Positions 13,401 through 22,948 of a DNA stretch of 64,000 nucleotides are shown here, one piece after another; the stretch's first letter is position 1; each line of letters starts with the position of its first letter. The translations under genes and the position numbers were made by a program. This DNA comes from Glebionis coronaria. Its lineage: Eukaryota; Streptophyta; Magnoliopsida; Asterales; Asteraceae. The DNA is taken from the NCBI GenBank assembly GCA_025667525.1, contig CM046882.1:23324488-23388487 (forward strand), written 5' to 3'. The notes under the pieces were generated by a model. That model was not told where the DNA came from. It searched no databases and saw only the letters and a program-made list of their open reading frames with translations.

Positions 13401-14073
13401 GGTAAATGTTCACATGTACAGGTCTATGATTGGCTCTCACATGTATTTGACTGCATCACGTCCAGACATCATGTTTGCAGTAAGTGCTTGTTCTAGACAC
13501 CAGGTGACTCCAACGGTTTCGAACTTAAATGCTGTGAAGAAGATCTTCAAGTATATCAAGGCTCAACCTAAATTGGGTCTATGGTATCCTAGAGAATCAC
13601 CTTTTATTCTAGAAGCCTATAGTGATAGTGACTATGCTGGTGCTAATAATGACAGGAAGTCTACTACTGGTGGTTGTCAGTTTTTGGGTCGTCGACTTAT
13701 TTCATGGCAATGCAAGAAACAGACAATAGTAGCTACTTCTTCAATAGAAGCTGAATACGTTGCTGCTGCTAGTTGTTGTGGACAAGTTTTGTGGATCCAA
13801 AATCAGATGCTAGATTATGGTTTCAATTTTATGAATACCAAAATTTTTATTGACAATCAAAGCACTATTTGCATTGTGAAGAATCCTGTTTTTCATAAGT
13901 GGACGAAGCATATTGAGATTCGGCATCATTTTATACGGGATGCCAATGAGAAGAAGCTGATACAGGTTCTTAAAGTACATACGGATGACAATGTTGCTGA
14001 TTTGCTGACTAAAGCTTTTGATGGTCCTCGGTTTAACCACTTGGTGGTTCATATTGGGATGGTCAATCCTTGA
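10447..14073 (+). CDS. pol: copia-1 pol: protease, integrase, reverse transcriptase, RNase H
   Basis: One open frame, in the +1 frame relative to gag. I start it at 10447, after the in-frame TAG 10444-10446, because the protease motif VDSGCS (Asp at 10483) precedes the first ATG at 10504. Residues below count from that ATG. Integrase: H130, H135 and C167, with the fourth zinc ligand replaced by Ser164; catalytic D196, D259 and E295 (exact D35E spacing). A Ser/Pro/Thr-rich linker follows at about 440-640. RT has D792 in 'QMDVKSAF' and D879/D880 in 'YVDDII'. RNase H has D1041/D1043, E1082/E1084 and 'FIDNQST'. All core catalytic residues are present. Replicative competence is doubtful because of the Ser164 change and the broken gag. 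Confidence 0.95.
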   Translation, partial: VTPYQDPSLGTVDSGCSRSMTGNKSLLSNFVPFHGGKVYFGGGEGRITGKGTIKTPNLKFEQVYYVEALQHFNLISVSQICDKKQFVLFTDTDALVLSKDFQLPDASQVLLRIPRRHNLYSIKLNEVNPTGQLACLVAKASEDEATKWHRRMGHVNFKTIHKLANLNLVSGLPPKTFRNDTNSIACSKGKQHKASFKAITALSLITEPLQLLHMDLFGPTSIRSIDHKQFCLVVNDGYSRFTWVFFMAAKSETYSILRDFLTLIENQLSKKVKGIRCDNGTELKNKDLIALCNAKGIKRDYSAARTPQQNGVAERKNRTLIVAARTMLANSKLPTMFWTEAVNTASYVSNRVSIINTHKKTPYELLTGKVPNIAHLKPFGCPVTILNTSDYLGKFDGKADEGYIVGYSAHSRAYRVYNLQAKRIIKTINLRYFEEKSNIQGKGPEWYFDLDYLSDSLGYFRFKTNHDAGPQVFATSSTGVPSSLSDSDDEDDIFVVPSYSTTVSPTPPSDATPLDVQDSQAALDTLLKQQQEATKAAAQGSFEFPLVEPTDKVAPGTPASAPSASLSPTGTPASESASNTRFSSPFDLGNHQKKSSTKLDDIHKQPVDGILQNASYDADFVGDLNNLAPEVEVSSNPVLQSHKDHPTTQIIGDPGSTVKTRRMQQKASSDHHALVGYIEDQKRNNHTDFQHCLFACFLSQVEPRSVSHALEDQSWVEAMQEEMQQFLFQNVWVLVDLPDGKTAINTKWILKNKKDARGIVVRNKARLVAQGHTQIEGIDYTEVFAPVARIEAIRLFLAFASYVGFTVFQMDVKSAFLYGKIDEEVYVTQPKGFVDPLHPKKVYKVVKALYGLHQAPRAWYERLSTFLLKNGYRRGTIDKTLFLRRSTKDIILVQVYVDDIIFGSTRKEWCDEFEHLMKGEFQMSAMGELSFFLGLQVKQQLDGIFISQDKYVHEILQKLDMDPLRPAATPYEVTKIKLKNEPDPPVNVHMYRSMIGSHMYLTASRPDIMFAVSACSRHQVTPTVSNLNAVKKIFKYIKAQPKLGLWYPRESPFILEAYSDSDYAGANNDRKSTTGGCQFLGRRLISWQCKKQTIVATSSIEAEYVAAASCCGQVLWIQNQMLDYGFNFMNTKIFIDNQSTICIVKNPVFHKWTKHIEIRHHFIRDANEKKLIQVLKVHTDDNVADLLTKAFDGPRFNHLVVHIGMVNP

Positions 14074-14085
14074 AGTCTAGGATTG

Positions 14086-14110
14086 AGGGGAGGCAAAGCC
14101 TAAGGGGAGG
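14086..14110 (+). other. Internal polypurine-tract-like pair after pol
   Basis: AGGGGAGG occurs at 14086-14093 and 14103-14110, a few bases after the pol stop. The identical octamer precedes the 3' LTR at 18733-18740. Extra PPT-like copies are a reported Sirevirus feature, so these may be additional plus-strand priming sites. Confidence 0.55.
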
Positions 14111-14672
14111 CTTTGTGTACATATTAGGACAGACTGACGTATTGATAGTTTTTAACAACATATTTTTTTTGGTTCTGATGGTGTGTGGTGCTTCTGATGG
14201 AGGATTTTGCTCTCTTCTGGTGGATATGGCCTTACATGACTGGCTTCTGGTCCTCCTTGGTCAGCTTCTAGTTATACTTGGTTGGATTCTGGTGGTTTAA
14301 AATCCTTCCATGTTAAGTGGTGTTTGGCTCCTGGTACTGGTCTGGCATACTGTTCATTACTTTTGTCCTTTGTTAATCACGTTTAGCTCCTGGTCTGACC
14401 ATTGTGTACTTTGACTTTTGGTCAACGCTCCCAATCCTGGTATTTACAAGTTTAAATTAAGCATGGGTAATTGGGAGTTGGTAATTATGTTAAAAAGGGC
14501 AAGTGGTTACTATGCAATTATGGTTCAATTTGAAAGGGCAACCCCCCATTAATAGGGGTCAATGAACAGTTACCACTTTCTTTATTTATGGTCAAAATAC
14601 ACCCTTGACTCACTCATTACAATAAACACACACTCAAAACCGCTCCTACTATCTCCACCTTCATCAAGATCC
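14111..14672 (+). other. copia-1 spacer between pol and the 3' ORF
   Basis: No convincing gene. The stretch is rich in recurring TTCTGGT/CCTGGT words. The 76-codon open frame 14070-14300 starts at a non-ATG codon overlapping the pol stop and has no recognisable motif. Confidence 0.5.
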
Positions 14673-17600
14673 ATGGCTGCTCTTGCTTACCAACCTGCTC
14701 ACAACCGAGTTGCTTATCTGGGTGATGGTCCACATCGTGAACATTTTGCTGACATCCTCGATTTCATTGAAGCTTCCAACCTAAGGTTTGCATTTACTTT
14801 ATGTCCCACCATATATGATAGTGTGATTCGTCAATTTTGGGCGTCTGCTTGACTTGTGGATGTGGTTGGTCGCCCACGTGCACTCCATGCTACCATAGAT
14901 GGACGTGCATATGTGGTGACTGAGGCTTCTATTCGCTCTTCTCTTCATCTTCAGGATGAGGGTGGTGTTGAATCCATCCCCAATTCGGAAGTATTGTAGG
15001 GGATGGCTGCTTTAGGTTACGAACATGGGGGGAAGTTTAACTTCCAGAAAAATAGGTTTTCCCCCCAATGGAAGCTTCTGGTCCACTTTCTAATCCATTG
15101 TATGAGTCCCAAGTCTGGGAGTTAGGATGCTTTCCCTACTCCTTTGGCTACTGGTCTTATTTGCTTAGCCCAGGGTAGAGTTTTTAACTTTTCTCATTAT
15201 CTATTTGAGGGGATGGTTAGTAATTTGTCTAATGCTGGTTCGAGAAAGAAGTTTCTAATGTACCCTAGGTTTCTTCAGCAAATCCTAGTTTGCATTCCTC
15301 GTGATAGGACTTAGCATGTGCCGTCTAAGCTTACAGCAAAAGTATATTACAATATGGTCAATGGTTTTACTGGGGACTGGAGGCCCCTGACTGAAGCCAT
15401 GTTGGGATTGGCTCAGGGTCCTATGGGTGAGGAGGAGGAGGCTCCTGAGTTTGTTGTGATTGATGATGACCCCATGGAGGAGGAGGCTCCTACTGCTGGT
15501 GCCACTCATGTGGTTGAGGAGGAGCTGGTTGAGGAGGTGGTGGTTGAAAAACCATCCCCTTCCAAGGCTGGTCCTTCTTCAGTCCCACACAAGTCTCCAT
15601 TTGTGGAGACTCCACCTCTTAGTCCTGCCCCACACTCGACTGATAAACCGTTTGATGCTAGTACTCCACAGGTTGACCCATATGTTGCTTTGGGCTCCAA
15701 TGATGCTTTCCCTGATCCAAGTTCTCTTGGTGGGCAGGCGGAGGAGCCTACTACACTGACATCTTTTCTTGATCTTATGCGCAGGTACCATGAGCGGATG
15801 ATTTGTTTGGAAGCTGATTTGAACCAACATCGGAAACTTACTAGGGTGTTTGTTCTTCCTTTGGCTGATCGCATCAAAGCGTTGGAAACTCAGCAACGGC
15901 GTCGCAAGAAGCATGTGATCCATTCAGATTCTGATGAGGAGGGTATGGAGAATATTGAGGATGGTTTGACATTATTGGCAAAGGCTGCCTTTGCTGATAA
16001 AGTTTATGATGATTTGCCGGTTCCTCCGACGTCCTCTAGTGTTCCTTCTCCTGGTGCTATTCCCACTTCTATGGGTGGTGATTCTGATCCTGCTGCTGGT
16101 TCTCATGCTGGCCCCTCTCATGCTTTGAAGGGCAAGGCCCCAATGACTGATGCTCCATCACCATCTCGCAAGCGTACCCGTCGACAGCTTGAAGAGGAAA
16201 GGCTAGGTGAGGAGGCTGCTCGTCGGTTTCAAGCTGAGATTGATGAAGCTGATAGGGCTGCTGAGGAAGAGCTTCGAAAGCGGAGGCGTGAACAAATTCA
16301 GCACGATGCCATGCATTGGAGTGATAGTGAATGGATGCAAGTTTTGACTGTTCTCACTCGGGATTATGCTCAGTTTACAGATCTTTTGGGTGATGATGTT
16401 GATGAGCACAATTGTATTCCGAGGGCTATGGTATTGATGCGTAAGCACCAGTTGGCTCTTGCTGCAGAACTTAGGAAACAGAGAAAGAACAGACCTTTAT
16501 CTCGGACTGAGGAGCGCCGGCAAATGCAACGTTAGGTGAAATATCAGTCTGCTGCTCATTTTAATGCTCCTTGGACGTGGGACCGGGTGCGGGCTTTGAC
16601 TTTTGATGAGCTCAAGGCACTTTATGAAAAGATGGTTAAGCGTCAGAGTCAACCTATTCCGGAACGATTTATTTACCATCCTCGTAGTGTGACTTCTTCT
16701 ACGCCTGCTGTTTCTACTGGTCCTTCGTCTGCACCCACTCCTGGTTCTGCTGCTAGTCCATCTGGTTTTGTTGCTACTTCTGTTGGTCCTTCTACTTCAC
16801 CTTTGGTTGCTCCTCTGGGTTCTACTACTGGTCCTGCTACCACCATCTTTGCTGTTACCACCACCACACCTACTGCTACTACACCTGATGTGCCATCTCC
16901 ATCACCACCAGTTCCTGGAACTCAACCTAATCCTACTTCTGATGCAGCTCCTATTGGTCCATTGGGTGGGCATATTCATGAGTCTACTTCTACTGCTCCC
17001 CCTGCTGCTACTGAGGTTAGGGTAAAGGTGGAACCCACACCTAGTGATTCCACACCTAGACGTTCCCTTCGCCAGAAACAAGCTCGTCGTGTTCGCCGTG
17101 GTAAGACAGTCCCTTATGAGAAGGGGGATCCTGAAAATTTGATTGATGCAGCTTCTGACAGCGATTCTGACTTACCTTTGGGCAATGGGACCATTACTTG
17201 TTATACGGTTGAGCGTTCTACAACACTTCCTGGTGGCGTATCCCATCGGATTACTTTGAGTGATGGGTCTGTGCGTTTGGCAACGGGTTTGCAGGGTGTG
17301 TTGTCTTGGGCTGACCGTATGGATCTTATGGCGTTGTATGGACTTGTTGATTCTAGTATGCCTTTTGACCCGATGGCCGTGTCTTCATGGCCTGGTCTGC
17401 GTATCTGGGCTGATCTTAAGCTGATGTTGGATGCTCCTCCTAATGCTCCTGTTTCGGGCATATGGAAGGATCAAATGCAATGGGAGATTCTGCGCTGGAA
17501 GCTATATGTTGGATGTGGTGTTCATATGTTGGAATTAGAATCTGGTCATATGGTGTTTCTGCTGACGGATGTGGAGTATCCTTTGACAATTTCTTTGATG

Positions 17601-17696
17601 GAGGCGATGTTGGCTAGTCACTTGCAAATTCTGCTCCATCTGGAAATGAGTCTTCCATGGCCACGGCATTGGTGGAAGGTATTCAGGCGCGGTTGA
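14673..17696 (+). pseudogene. copia-1 extra 3' ORF ('env-like' position), interrupted by stops
   Basis: The ATG at 14673 opens a single frame that can be followed to TGA 17694-17696 through five internal stops: TGA 14850, TAG 14997, TAG 15123, TAG 15312 and TAG 16533 (first base given). Both halves are homologous by eye to the long 3' proteins I recall downstream of pol in Asteraceae Sirevirus-like elements: an N-terminal domain with 'PTIYDSVIRQFW' and 'FLMYPRF', then an acidic/Pro-Ser tail. At about 16180-16300 there is a charged coiled-coil-like stretch (Glu/Arg/Ala-rich). I see no clear signal peptide or transmembrane helix, so 'env-like' describes position only. The largest open stretches are 15318-16535 and 16536-17696. 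Confidence 0.75.
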
Positions 17697-18732
17697 TAGC
17701 AGATAAGAAGGCTGCTTCTGGTATGTGATGTGATTGGGTTGTAAGTGGTTATGTTTTGTATTTTTGTTCATTTTTTCTTATTCTCATTCTTTTCACCAAT
17801 ATGTACAGTGATTGGTGCACTTCATTCTTTATAGTTAAAAAAAAGACAAAAACATATACTCTAACATTTTTTTTTTAAAATAAAAAATAAAAAAATATAC
17901 TTTTTATATAATATTTGCTTATACTTTTAATACAGTTTGGATTTTATACTTGTGCATAATATCCCTTGGCTGCTTCACATTGTGGGTTCTGGTTACTGAT
18001 TTGTGCTTGTACTGGTATTCGGCTTCACTTGGTGTTGGACGTGGTCCACACAACAAATGGTTCTCAACTTACCATGTCTAATCGACAAGAAAAAGTTGAT
18101 TCACCTTGAGGGTACGGCTCCTGGTGCGATTCTCAAATCCGTTGATGGTTGCCAGGTTACCCAAAACTGGATGGTTTTCACTTGCCATAGTCTTGGACTG
18201 AAAAGTGGCTAATCCAAGGGGGTACGGCTCTTGGTAAAGATCTTATCAAATTTGTTGATAGCTGTAATAGCTTGCTTAAAGCTATAGGGTGTTCAACTCA
18301 CCGATGCTTCATTGCTAAGAGTTGGCGAGTCCAGAGGGGTACGACTTCTGGTAAAGACGCATCAAATCCGTTGACGGCTGTGATGGTTTGCCTAAAATCA
18401 TCAGGGTACTCCCACTCACCATTGATTCACGTTCTAAGAGTTGGGCTGGGTTCTAGTCTCCCAGGGTGATGCTTATTCCACCAGAATGACTAGCTAGCCC
18501 AAGAGCGAGCAGCTACTTGGTAAAGGCTCATCAAATCTGCTCATGTTGCTGAAAAGATTCAACACGATGCTGATTTGTTACAAGCTTTGGAGAAGCTTCT
18601 AGTGTTTCATGTTGCGGAGGTTACTCTGATTCTTATCTTATTGATGCTGCTATTTCTTTTGCTGATCCAATCCTCGGGCTTTCTTTGCACGTTTTCCACG
18701 AAACTTGAACTCAACAGGTCAAATTCAAGTTT
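17697..18732 (+). other. copia-1 3' noncoding region
   Basis: About 1 kb between the 3' ORF and the polypurine tract. It is AT-rich near 17840-17940, then carries diverged tandem repeats (18111-18560). No gene found. Confidence 0.6.
18111..18560 (+). repeat. Diverged tandem repeats (110-170 bp spacing) in copia-1 3' noncoding region
   Basis: Blocks beginning GGTACGGCTCCTGG (18111), GGTACGGCTCTTGG (18221), GGTACGACTTCTGG (18338) and a partial one near 18511. Each is followed by '(A/T)CAAAT(C/T)(C/T)GTTGA' and, further on, 'CTAAGAGTTGG' or similar. They look like an ancient local amplification. Confidence 0.65.
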
Positions 18733-18742
18733 AGGGGAGGAT
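18733..18742 (+). other. Polypurine tract of copia-1
   Basis: AGGGGAGGAT immediately upstream of the 3' LTR, the expected plus-strand primer. Confidence 0.85.
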
Positions 18743-19207
18743 TGTTAGGACCATTGTAATAGTTCTATGTAATAGGTAGACTAGGAGGTATGTAGTTCCT
18801 CCTGGTCCTAGTAGTAGTAGGAGCAAGTCCTGCTCCTGGTCCTAGTCGAAGTCAAACTTTATTATTTACTTAATATTCTGTTAGGATATGCATGAGATAT
18901 GTTAGGAAAGGATATGCATATAAGTTTTACACGTTTTCTTTAATGCTGTATTAGGGTTTCCTTCTAGTATAAAAGGAACCTTAGGCAGAAGGGTTAGATA
19001 CACCTTCACAAAACGTAGTTCTAGTGATTATCAATATTAGAAATCCTTAGAAAGGATCAAGTCTTCATAGTTATTCTGTTCTTCTTGATTACATTTATAT
19101 TTTACATTCATATTGTGTATAGAGTCTCTTTGTGATTTGACTTGTGATTACAGAAGTCACTCACCGGTCCTGACAGGCTGCAAGATCTACATCTAGTAGA
19201 CCCAACA
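18743..19207 (+). repeat. copia-1 3' LTR
   Basis: A 465-bp copy of 7176-7639 with TG...CA ends. TATAAAAGG is retained at 18968-18976. The ATAAC target duplication follows at 19208-19212, and gypsy-L LTR sequence resumes. Confidence 0.95.
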
Positions 19208-20284
19208 ATAACATGTTAGTTTTTATAAAATAGGACACTACTTGTCCCGATTGTCTGTTTATTGATTTGGACCCGAATGATTGTATGACCCGATGAATGA
19301 TTAAATGACCCGATAGATGAAATGAAATGGATTACTAAAGTTAGGTTATGTCACTAAAAGTCCCATTAGCATGAATTGTGAACTGCTGGGATTTGGTAGA
19401 CGCTTATACATATAATAGTACTATTTAGGGACGATCACCACAGTTCGCACCTTGACGGTTGATCCCCGTCGTGCCACATTGATTGGTAAGCGAATTTATG
19501 TATGAGAAGATTTACACAAGCGTGATTATTGTGACGACACGCTAATTTAGATGGGCAAATGAGTTTCAGGCTAGCTACTCGTTGTTTGGTTTAGTAAGGT
19601 AACAATGTCATGCGGCTTATAATAATCCATAAATAACGAAATACTGCTATACGCACTAAATTACGATATATTGCCTGACTAGCAATACGGGGTCTTACTA
19701 TTGATATTATGTTCGTGTTTTGGTTTTTCATAACCATATTCATATAACGGTTTTTTTAAGCTATACAACGTTATAAAACGTATTGTATGATGTTTTTAAC
19801 GACAATGGTTCGTATAATGATTTTGAAGGCGAAAGCCTATATTATGATTTTGATAAGGATTTGTATAAAATGACTTTGGGTATTTTATGGCCTATTACAA
19901 TGTTTTGTACAAAATGATTTTCGGTAATAATTTTATACCGATGTTATATTGATGGATTTTATTAAACTCTATGAATTCACTCGGCGTTATCGCTGACCTT
20001 TTCTTTTAACATGTTTTGGCTCAGGTACTTGAAGGTAATTCTCGGGAAGACAACAAGAATTCATGGCCCGCACCTAAATAATAATTTCCATTCAAATTCT
20101 TTGTAAACTTGTATGAAATACTATGACTTGGGACCTATGTAAATCTGATATTTATGAATGGAAACGCTTTTTTATTAAACGACGTGATTCTTATGCGTTG
20201 TCTATGATGTGAGTAATGTGCTATCCCGTAACACCAACGAGTCTTCCGTTGTATTGAATTGTATAAAAATTTGGGGGTGTTACA

Positions 20285-21470
20285 TTCAACGTATTAGATA
20301 GGATTCGACATTAGAGGTTCAATGTATTAGATAGGGTTCAACATTAGAGGTTCAACATATTAGATAGGATTCAACATTAGAGGTTCAATGTATTAGATAT
20401 GATTCAACATTAGAGGTTCAACGTATTAGATAGGATTCAACATTATAGCTTCAGTGTATTAGATAGGTTTCATCATTAGAGGTTCAACGTATTAGATAGG
20501 ATTCAACATTAGAGGTTCAATGTATTAGATATGTTTCATTATTAGAGGTTCAACGTATTAGATAGGATTCAACATTAGAGGTTCAATGTATTAGATAGGA
20601 TTCAACATTAGAGGTTCAACATATTAGATAGGGTTCAACACTAGAGGTTCAATGTATTAGATAGGTTTCAACATTAGAGGTTCAATGTATTAGATACGGT
20701 TCAACATTAGAGGTTCAACGTATTAGATATGATTCAACATTAGAGGTTCAATGTATTAGATAGGTTTCATCATTAGAGGTTCAACGTATTAGATAGGATT
20801 CAACATTAGAGGTTCAATGTATTAGATAGGATTCAACATTAGAGGTTCAACGTATTAGATAGGGTTCAACATTAGAGGTTCAACGTATTAGATAGGGTTC
20901 AACATTAGAGGTTCAACGTATTAGACAGGGTTCATCATTAGAGGTTCAACGTATTAGATAGGATTCAACATTAGAGGTTCAATGTATTAGATAGGGTTCA
21001 ACATTTGAGGTTCAATGTATTAGATAGGGTTTAACATTAGAGGTTCAACGTATTAGATAGGATTCAACATCAGAGGTTTGATGTATTAGCTAGGTTTCAT
21101 CATTAGAGGTTCAATGTATTAGATAGGATTCAACATTAGAGGTTCAATGTATTAGATAGGGTTCAATATTAAAGGTTCAACGTATTAGGTAGGGTTCATC
21201 ATTAGAGGTTCAACGTATTAGATAGGATTCAACATTAGAGGTTCAATGTATTAGATAGGGTTCAATATTAGAGGTTCAATGTATTAGATAGGATTCAACA
21301 TTAAATGTTCAATGTATTAGATAGGGTTCAACATTAGAGGTTCAACGTATTAGATAGGATTCAACATTAGAGGTTCAACGTATTAGATAGTGTTCAACAT
21401 TAGAGGTTCAATGTATTAGATAGGGTTCAACATTAGAGGTTCAATGTATTAGATAGGGTTCAACATTATT
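20285..21470 (+). repeat. 33-bp minisatellite, about 36 copies
   Basis: The unit is TTCAACGTATTAGATAGG followed by ATTCAACATTAGAGG. Spacing is exactly 33 bp where measured (20478 to 20511), and 1,186 bp makes about 36 units. Most variation is CGTATTAG versus TGTATTAG and GGATT/GGGTT/GGTTT. The two halves of each unit resemble each other (GGTTCAACgtATTAGA, GGATTCAACATTAGA), so the unit looks like an old dimer. All six frames contain stops. It begins directly at the gypsy-L LTR end, so its left part was probably displaced by that insertion. Confidence 0.95.
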
Positions 21471-21544
21471 GGCGGGAAAAAATTGGAGGGAAAACACTGG
21501 CGGGAAAATGTTAACCATTTCCCTTACTTTTTTACCATAAAAGG
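21471..21544 (+). promoter_or_regulatory. Promoter-like module with E2F-type motifs
   Basis: GGCGGGAAAA at 21471 and 21499, with a variant GGAGGGAAAA at 21485. Read on the other strand, the perfect copies are TTTCCCGCC, matching the plant E2F consensus. CATAAAAGG (21536-21544), a TATA-like box, follows, about 100 bp ahead of the GRF gene ATG. The same arrangement recurs downstream of the gene (22302-22388). Confidence 0.55.
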
Positions 21545-21583
21545 ACAACCACACACACTCTTTATCATAACAACCACCAGCTG

Positions 21584-21615
21584 ATCACACACACATACAC
21601 ACACACACACACATA
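21584..21615 (+). repeat. AC microsatellite
   Basis: A (CA)n run with two T interruptions, in the presumed 5' leader of the GRF gene. Confidence 0.85.
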
Positions 21616-21641
21616 CTTATTATCACAAACACATTGTTATT

Positions 21642-22105
21642 ATGAAGATGTTGAAGCATGAAGCTTTTCCGTGCAAGTGTGGACATGGAGATGTAGTTCT
21701 TCGAGAATCGTGGCAAACTGAATCCTTTGGTAGACTGTACTATGCTTGTCCATGTTCACGGGTTCAACCTCGAGTTTCATATGGATGCAATTTTTTTTAT
21801 GGAAAGCCGAACGCGTGCAACTACTAATCAACTCTCTTGGAGGTTCAATGAGCTTTTCTCCTCCAAGCTCTTCTTCGAGACCTTCAACGAGATTTTCTCC
21901 TCCAAGCTCTTCTCCCAGACCTTCAACAATTCCAATTTCTTCTCCAAGCTCTTCAACGTGTGCAAACTGTGTGCGCTTGACTAGAATGATAAGGGTACTT
22001 GAGAGTACAGTAGAGTTGTACAAAAATTGCGATAGGCACACAATGGATTCAGCTGCACTACTTCACGACCTTTACGATGACATGGGGAACATTTGTTTTA
22101 ACTAG
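21642..22105 (+). pseudogene. GRF-type zinc-finger protein, one-base frameshift
   Basis: The ATG at 21642 opens a frame encoding CKCGHG, GRLYYACP and YGCNFF, the ordered Cys-rich signature of the GRF zinc finger (family recognised by motif; some members bind nucleic acid). The frame is lost at the run of eight Ts near 21791-21798. One frame over, the protein continues with 'LWKAERVQLL', a Ser/Pro-rich repeat region (SFSPPSSSSRPST-like) and a C-terminal helical segment 'LTRMIRVLESTVELYKNC', ending at 22105. A 9-to-8 T slip explains the break. Total about 150 residues, typical of small plant GRF proteins. It sits between the minisatellite and CACTA-type palindromes, so it may be transposon-carried. 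The break could be real or a homopolymer sequencing error. Confidence 0.75.
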
Positions 22106-22301
22106 TTTATGATGTATCTGTTTTTGTGTTTATGAGTCTATTATCGATTTAATATCCATGTTTAATTAAGCGCGTGTTTAAGTGTCCGTGTAGAATAAAG
22201 TTAGGTTTAGGCGTGTCTGTTTGTAAGCCTCAATGAATGTTAACAATTTTTAATTAATATTAACAATGAATGTTTACAATTATCAGTGAATGTTAACTTT
22301 T

Positions 22302-22388
22302 GGCGGGCAAAATGTTGGCGGGAAAACATCGGCGGGAAAATATTAGCGGGAAAATTAACCATTTGTCTCACTTTTTTTTTATCATAAA
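22302..22388 (+). repeat. Downstream copy of the E2F-like / TATA-like module
   Basis: GGCGGGCAAA (22302), GGCGGGAAAA (22317 and 22331) and AGCGGGAAAA (22345), spaced 14-15 bp. TTAACCATTT and ATCATAAAAAGACA follow, paralleling 21471-21548 in the same order and orientation. No gene follows this copy. Confidence 0.7.
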
Positions 22389-22509
22389 AAGACATATACT
22401 ATTTTAAATTTTAATAACTATATTTTTTAGTATATATTTTATATTTATTAAAATATTAAATAAACATTACTCTTTTTTGTGAAAATCGTTGGTTAAATTG
22501 CAGTCAACT

Positions 22510-22915
22510 TTTCCCCAGCGACATGTCGCTGGGGAAACTTTTTGTACGTCGTTTTGTTAAATAGGCGCGTTAACGAAAAACATTTGGAGGGAATCCTGAA
22601 AGTTTCCACAGCGACATGTCGCTGGGGAAACGTTGGGCCATAAATAAACAAAACATTAACACTAATCACTTGGATTAGTCCGTTAAAGAAAGTTTCCCCA
22701 GCGACATGTCGCTGGGGAAAACTTGGCGGGATAATCTCCCGCTTGCATTTTTGTGAAATAGTTTGGTCAAAATTCAGTCAAAGTTTCCCAGCGACATGTC
22801 GCTGGGGAAAATTTTCTTTATTTTCTTGTCAAAATTTCTACGAGCAAGTTTGCCTCGTCAGACTGATTTCTTCGTTTAGCTTCGTTTCCCCAGCGACACG
22901 CTGTCGCTGGGGAAA
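22510..22915. repeat. Five regularly spaced palindromes (CACTA subterminal repeats)
   Basis: Each unit is TTTCCCCAGCGACA followed by its reverse complement. Positions are 22510-22537, 22603-22630, 22693-22720, 22784-22810 and 22885-22915. Start-to-start spacing is 93, 90, 91 and 101 bp. Units 1 and 3 are perfect, unit 2 has one base change, unit 4 has lost one C, and unit 5 has three extra bases at the centre (CGC). Sequence between units is not conserved. CACTA transposons carry such subterminal arrays as transposase binding sites; that role is inferred here. Confidence 0.85.
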
Positions 22916-22948
22916 ACCCCGATGGGGAAGGGCTGGATTGTTGTAGTG

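Larger units (their letters stand above)
7176..19207 (+). mobile_element. Full-length Ty1/copia retrotransposon, Sirevirus-like (copia-1)
   Basis: A 12,032-bp element with two near-identical LTRs (7176-7639, 18743-19207), ATAAC target duplications, an initiator-Met-type primer site (7642-7653) and a polypurine tract (18733-18742). Order: gag (7713-10415, three internal stops), pol (10447-14073, open: protease, integrase, RT, RNase H), then a 3-kb extra 3' reading frame (14673-17696, broken) and ~1 kb of repeat-bearing noncoding sequence. Protease-integrase-RT order defines Ty1/copia. The long coiled-coil gag and the extra 3' ORF are known Sirevirus (SIRE) traits. The 465-bp LTR is short for that lineage. 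By eye the LTRs differ at about six sites plus one indel. Confidence 0.92.
4833..20284 (+). repeat. gypsy-L 3' LTR, split by copia-1
   Basis: The LTR starts TGTGACAATCCGTC, right after a purine-rich tract (TTTAGGGGTAAATGC, ~4818-4832), and ends GGGGGTGTTACA at 20284. Removing the copia-1 insertion (7176-19207 plus one ATAAC copy) leaves about 3.4 kb. The same LTR recurs on the opposite strand at 48990-60093, with matching end sequences and matching interior blocks (for example 5100-5410 against 51840-52140). Apart from the insertion I see no gene in it; the short ORFs in 5156-7012 are chance frames. The sequence right after 20284 is minisatellite, so the element appears to have inserted into that array. 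Confidence 0.85.
21471..22948. mobile_element. Right end of a CACTA-type DNA transposon (left end absent)
   Basis: The sequence ends at 22948 with GGATTGTTGTAGTG. Read inward on the minus strand this is CACTACAACAATCC, a CACTA-superfamily terminus, with palindromic subterminal repeats just inside. No transposase and no matching left terminus are in the window; the left part may lie beyond gypsy-L. The left limit given is therefore arbitrary: the minisatellite may also belong to the element. The expected 3-bp target duplication cannot be checked. Confidence 0.55.

Noticed and set aside
14070..14300. Small hydrophobic protein after copia-1 pol
   Set aside because: The frame starts at a TTG overlapping the pol stop, has no upstream ATG context, and its composition follows TTCTGGT-type repeats.
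15506..15923. Minus-strand ORFs opposite the copia-1 3' ORF
   Set aside because: They arise from codon bias of the + strand frame and show no domain.
20285..21470. CRISPR-like array from regular 33-bp repeats
   Set aside because: Units are contiguous, with no unique spacers, and the context is plant nuclear. It is a minisatellite.
22510..22915. Rho-independent-like terminators from GC-rich hairpins
   Set aside because: These are plant nuclear repeats in a CACTA subterminal zone. Bacterial-type terminators are not expected.
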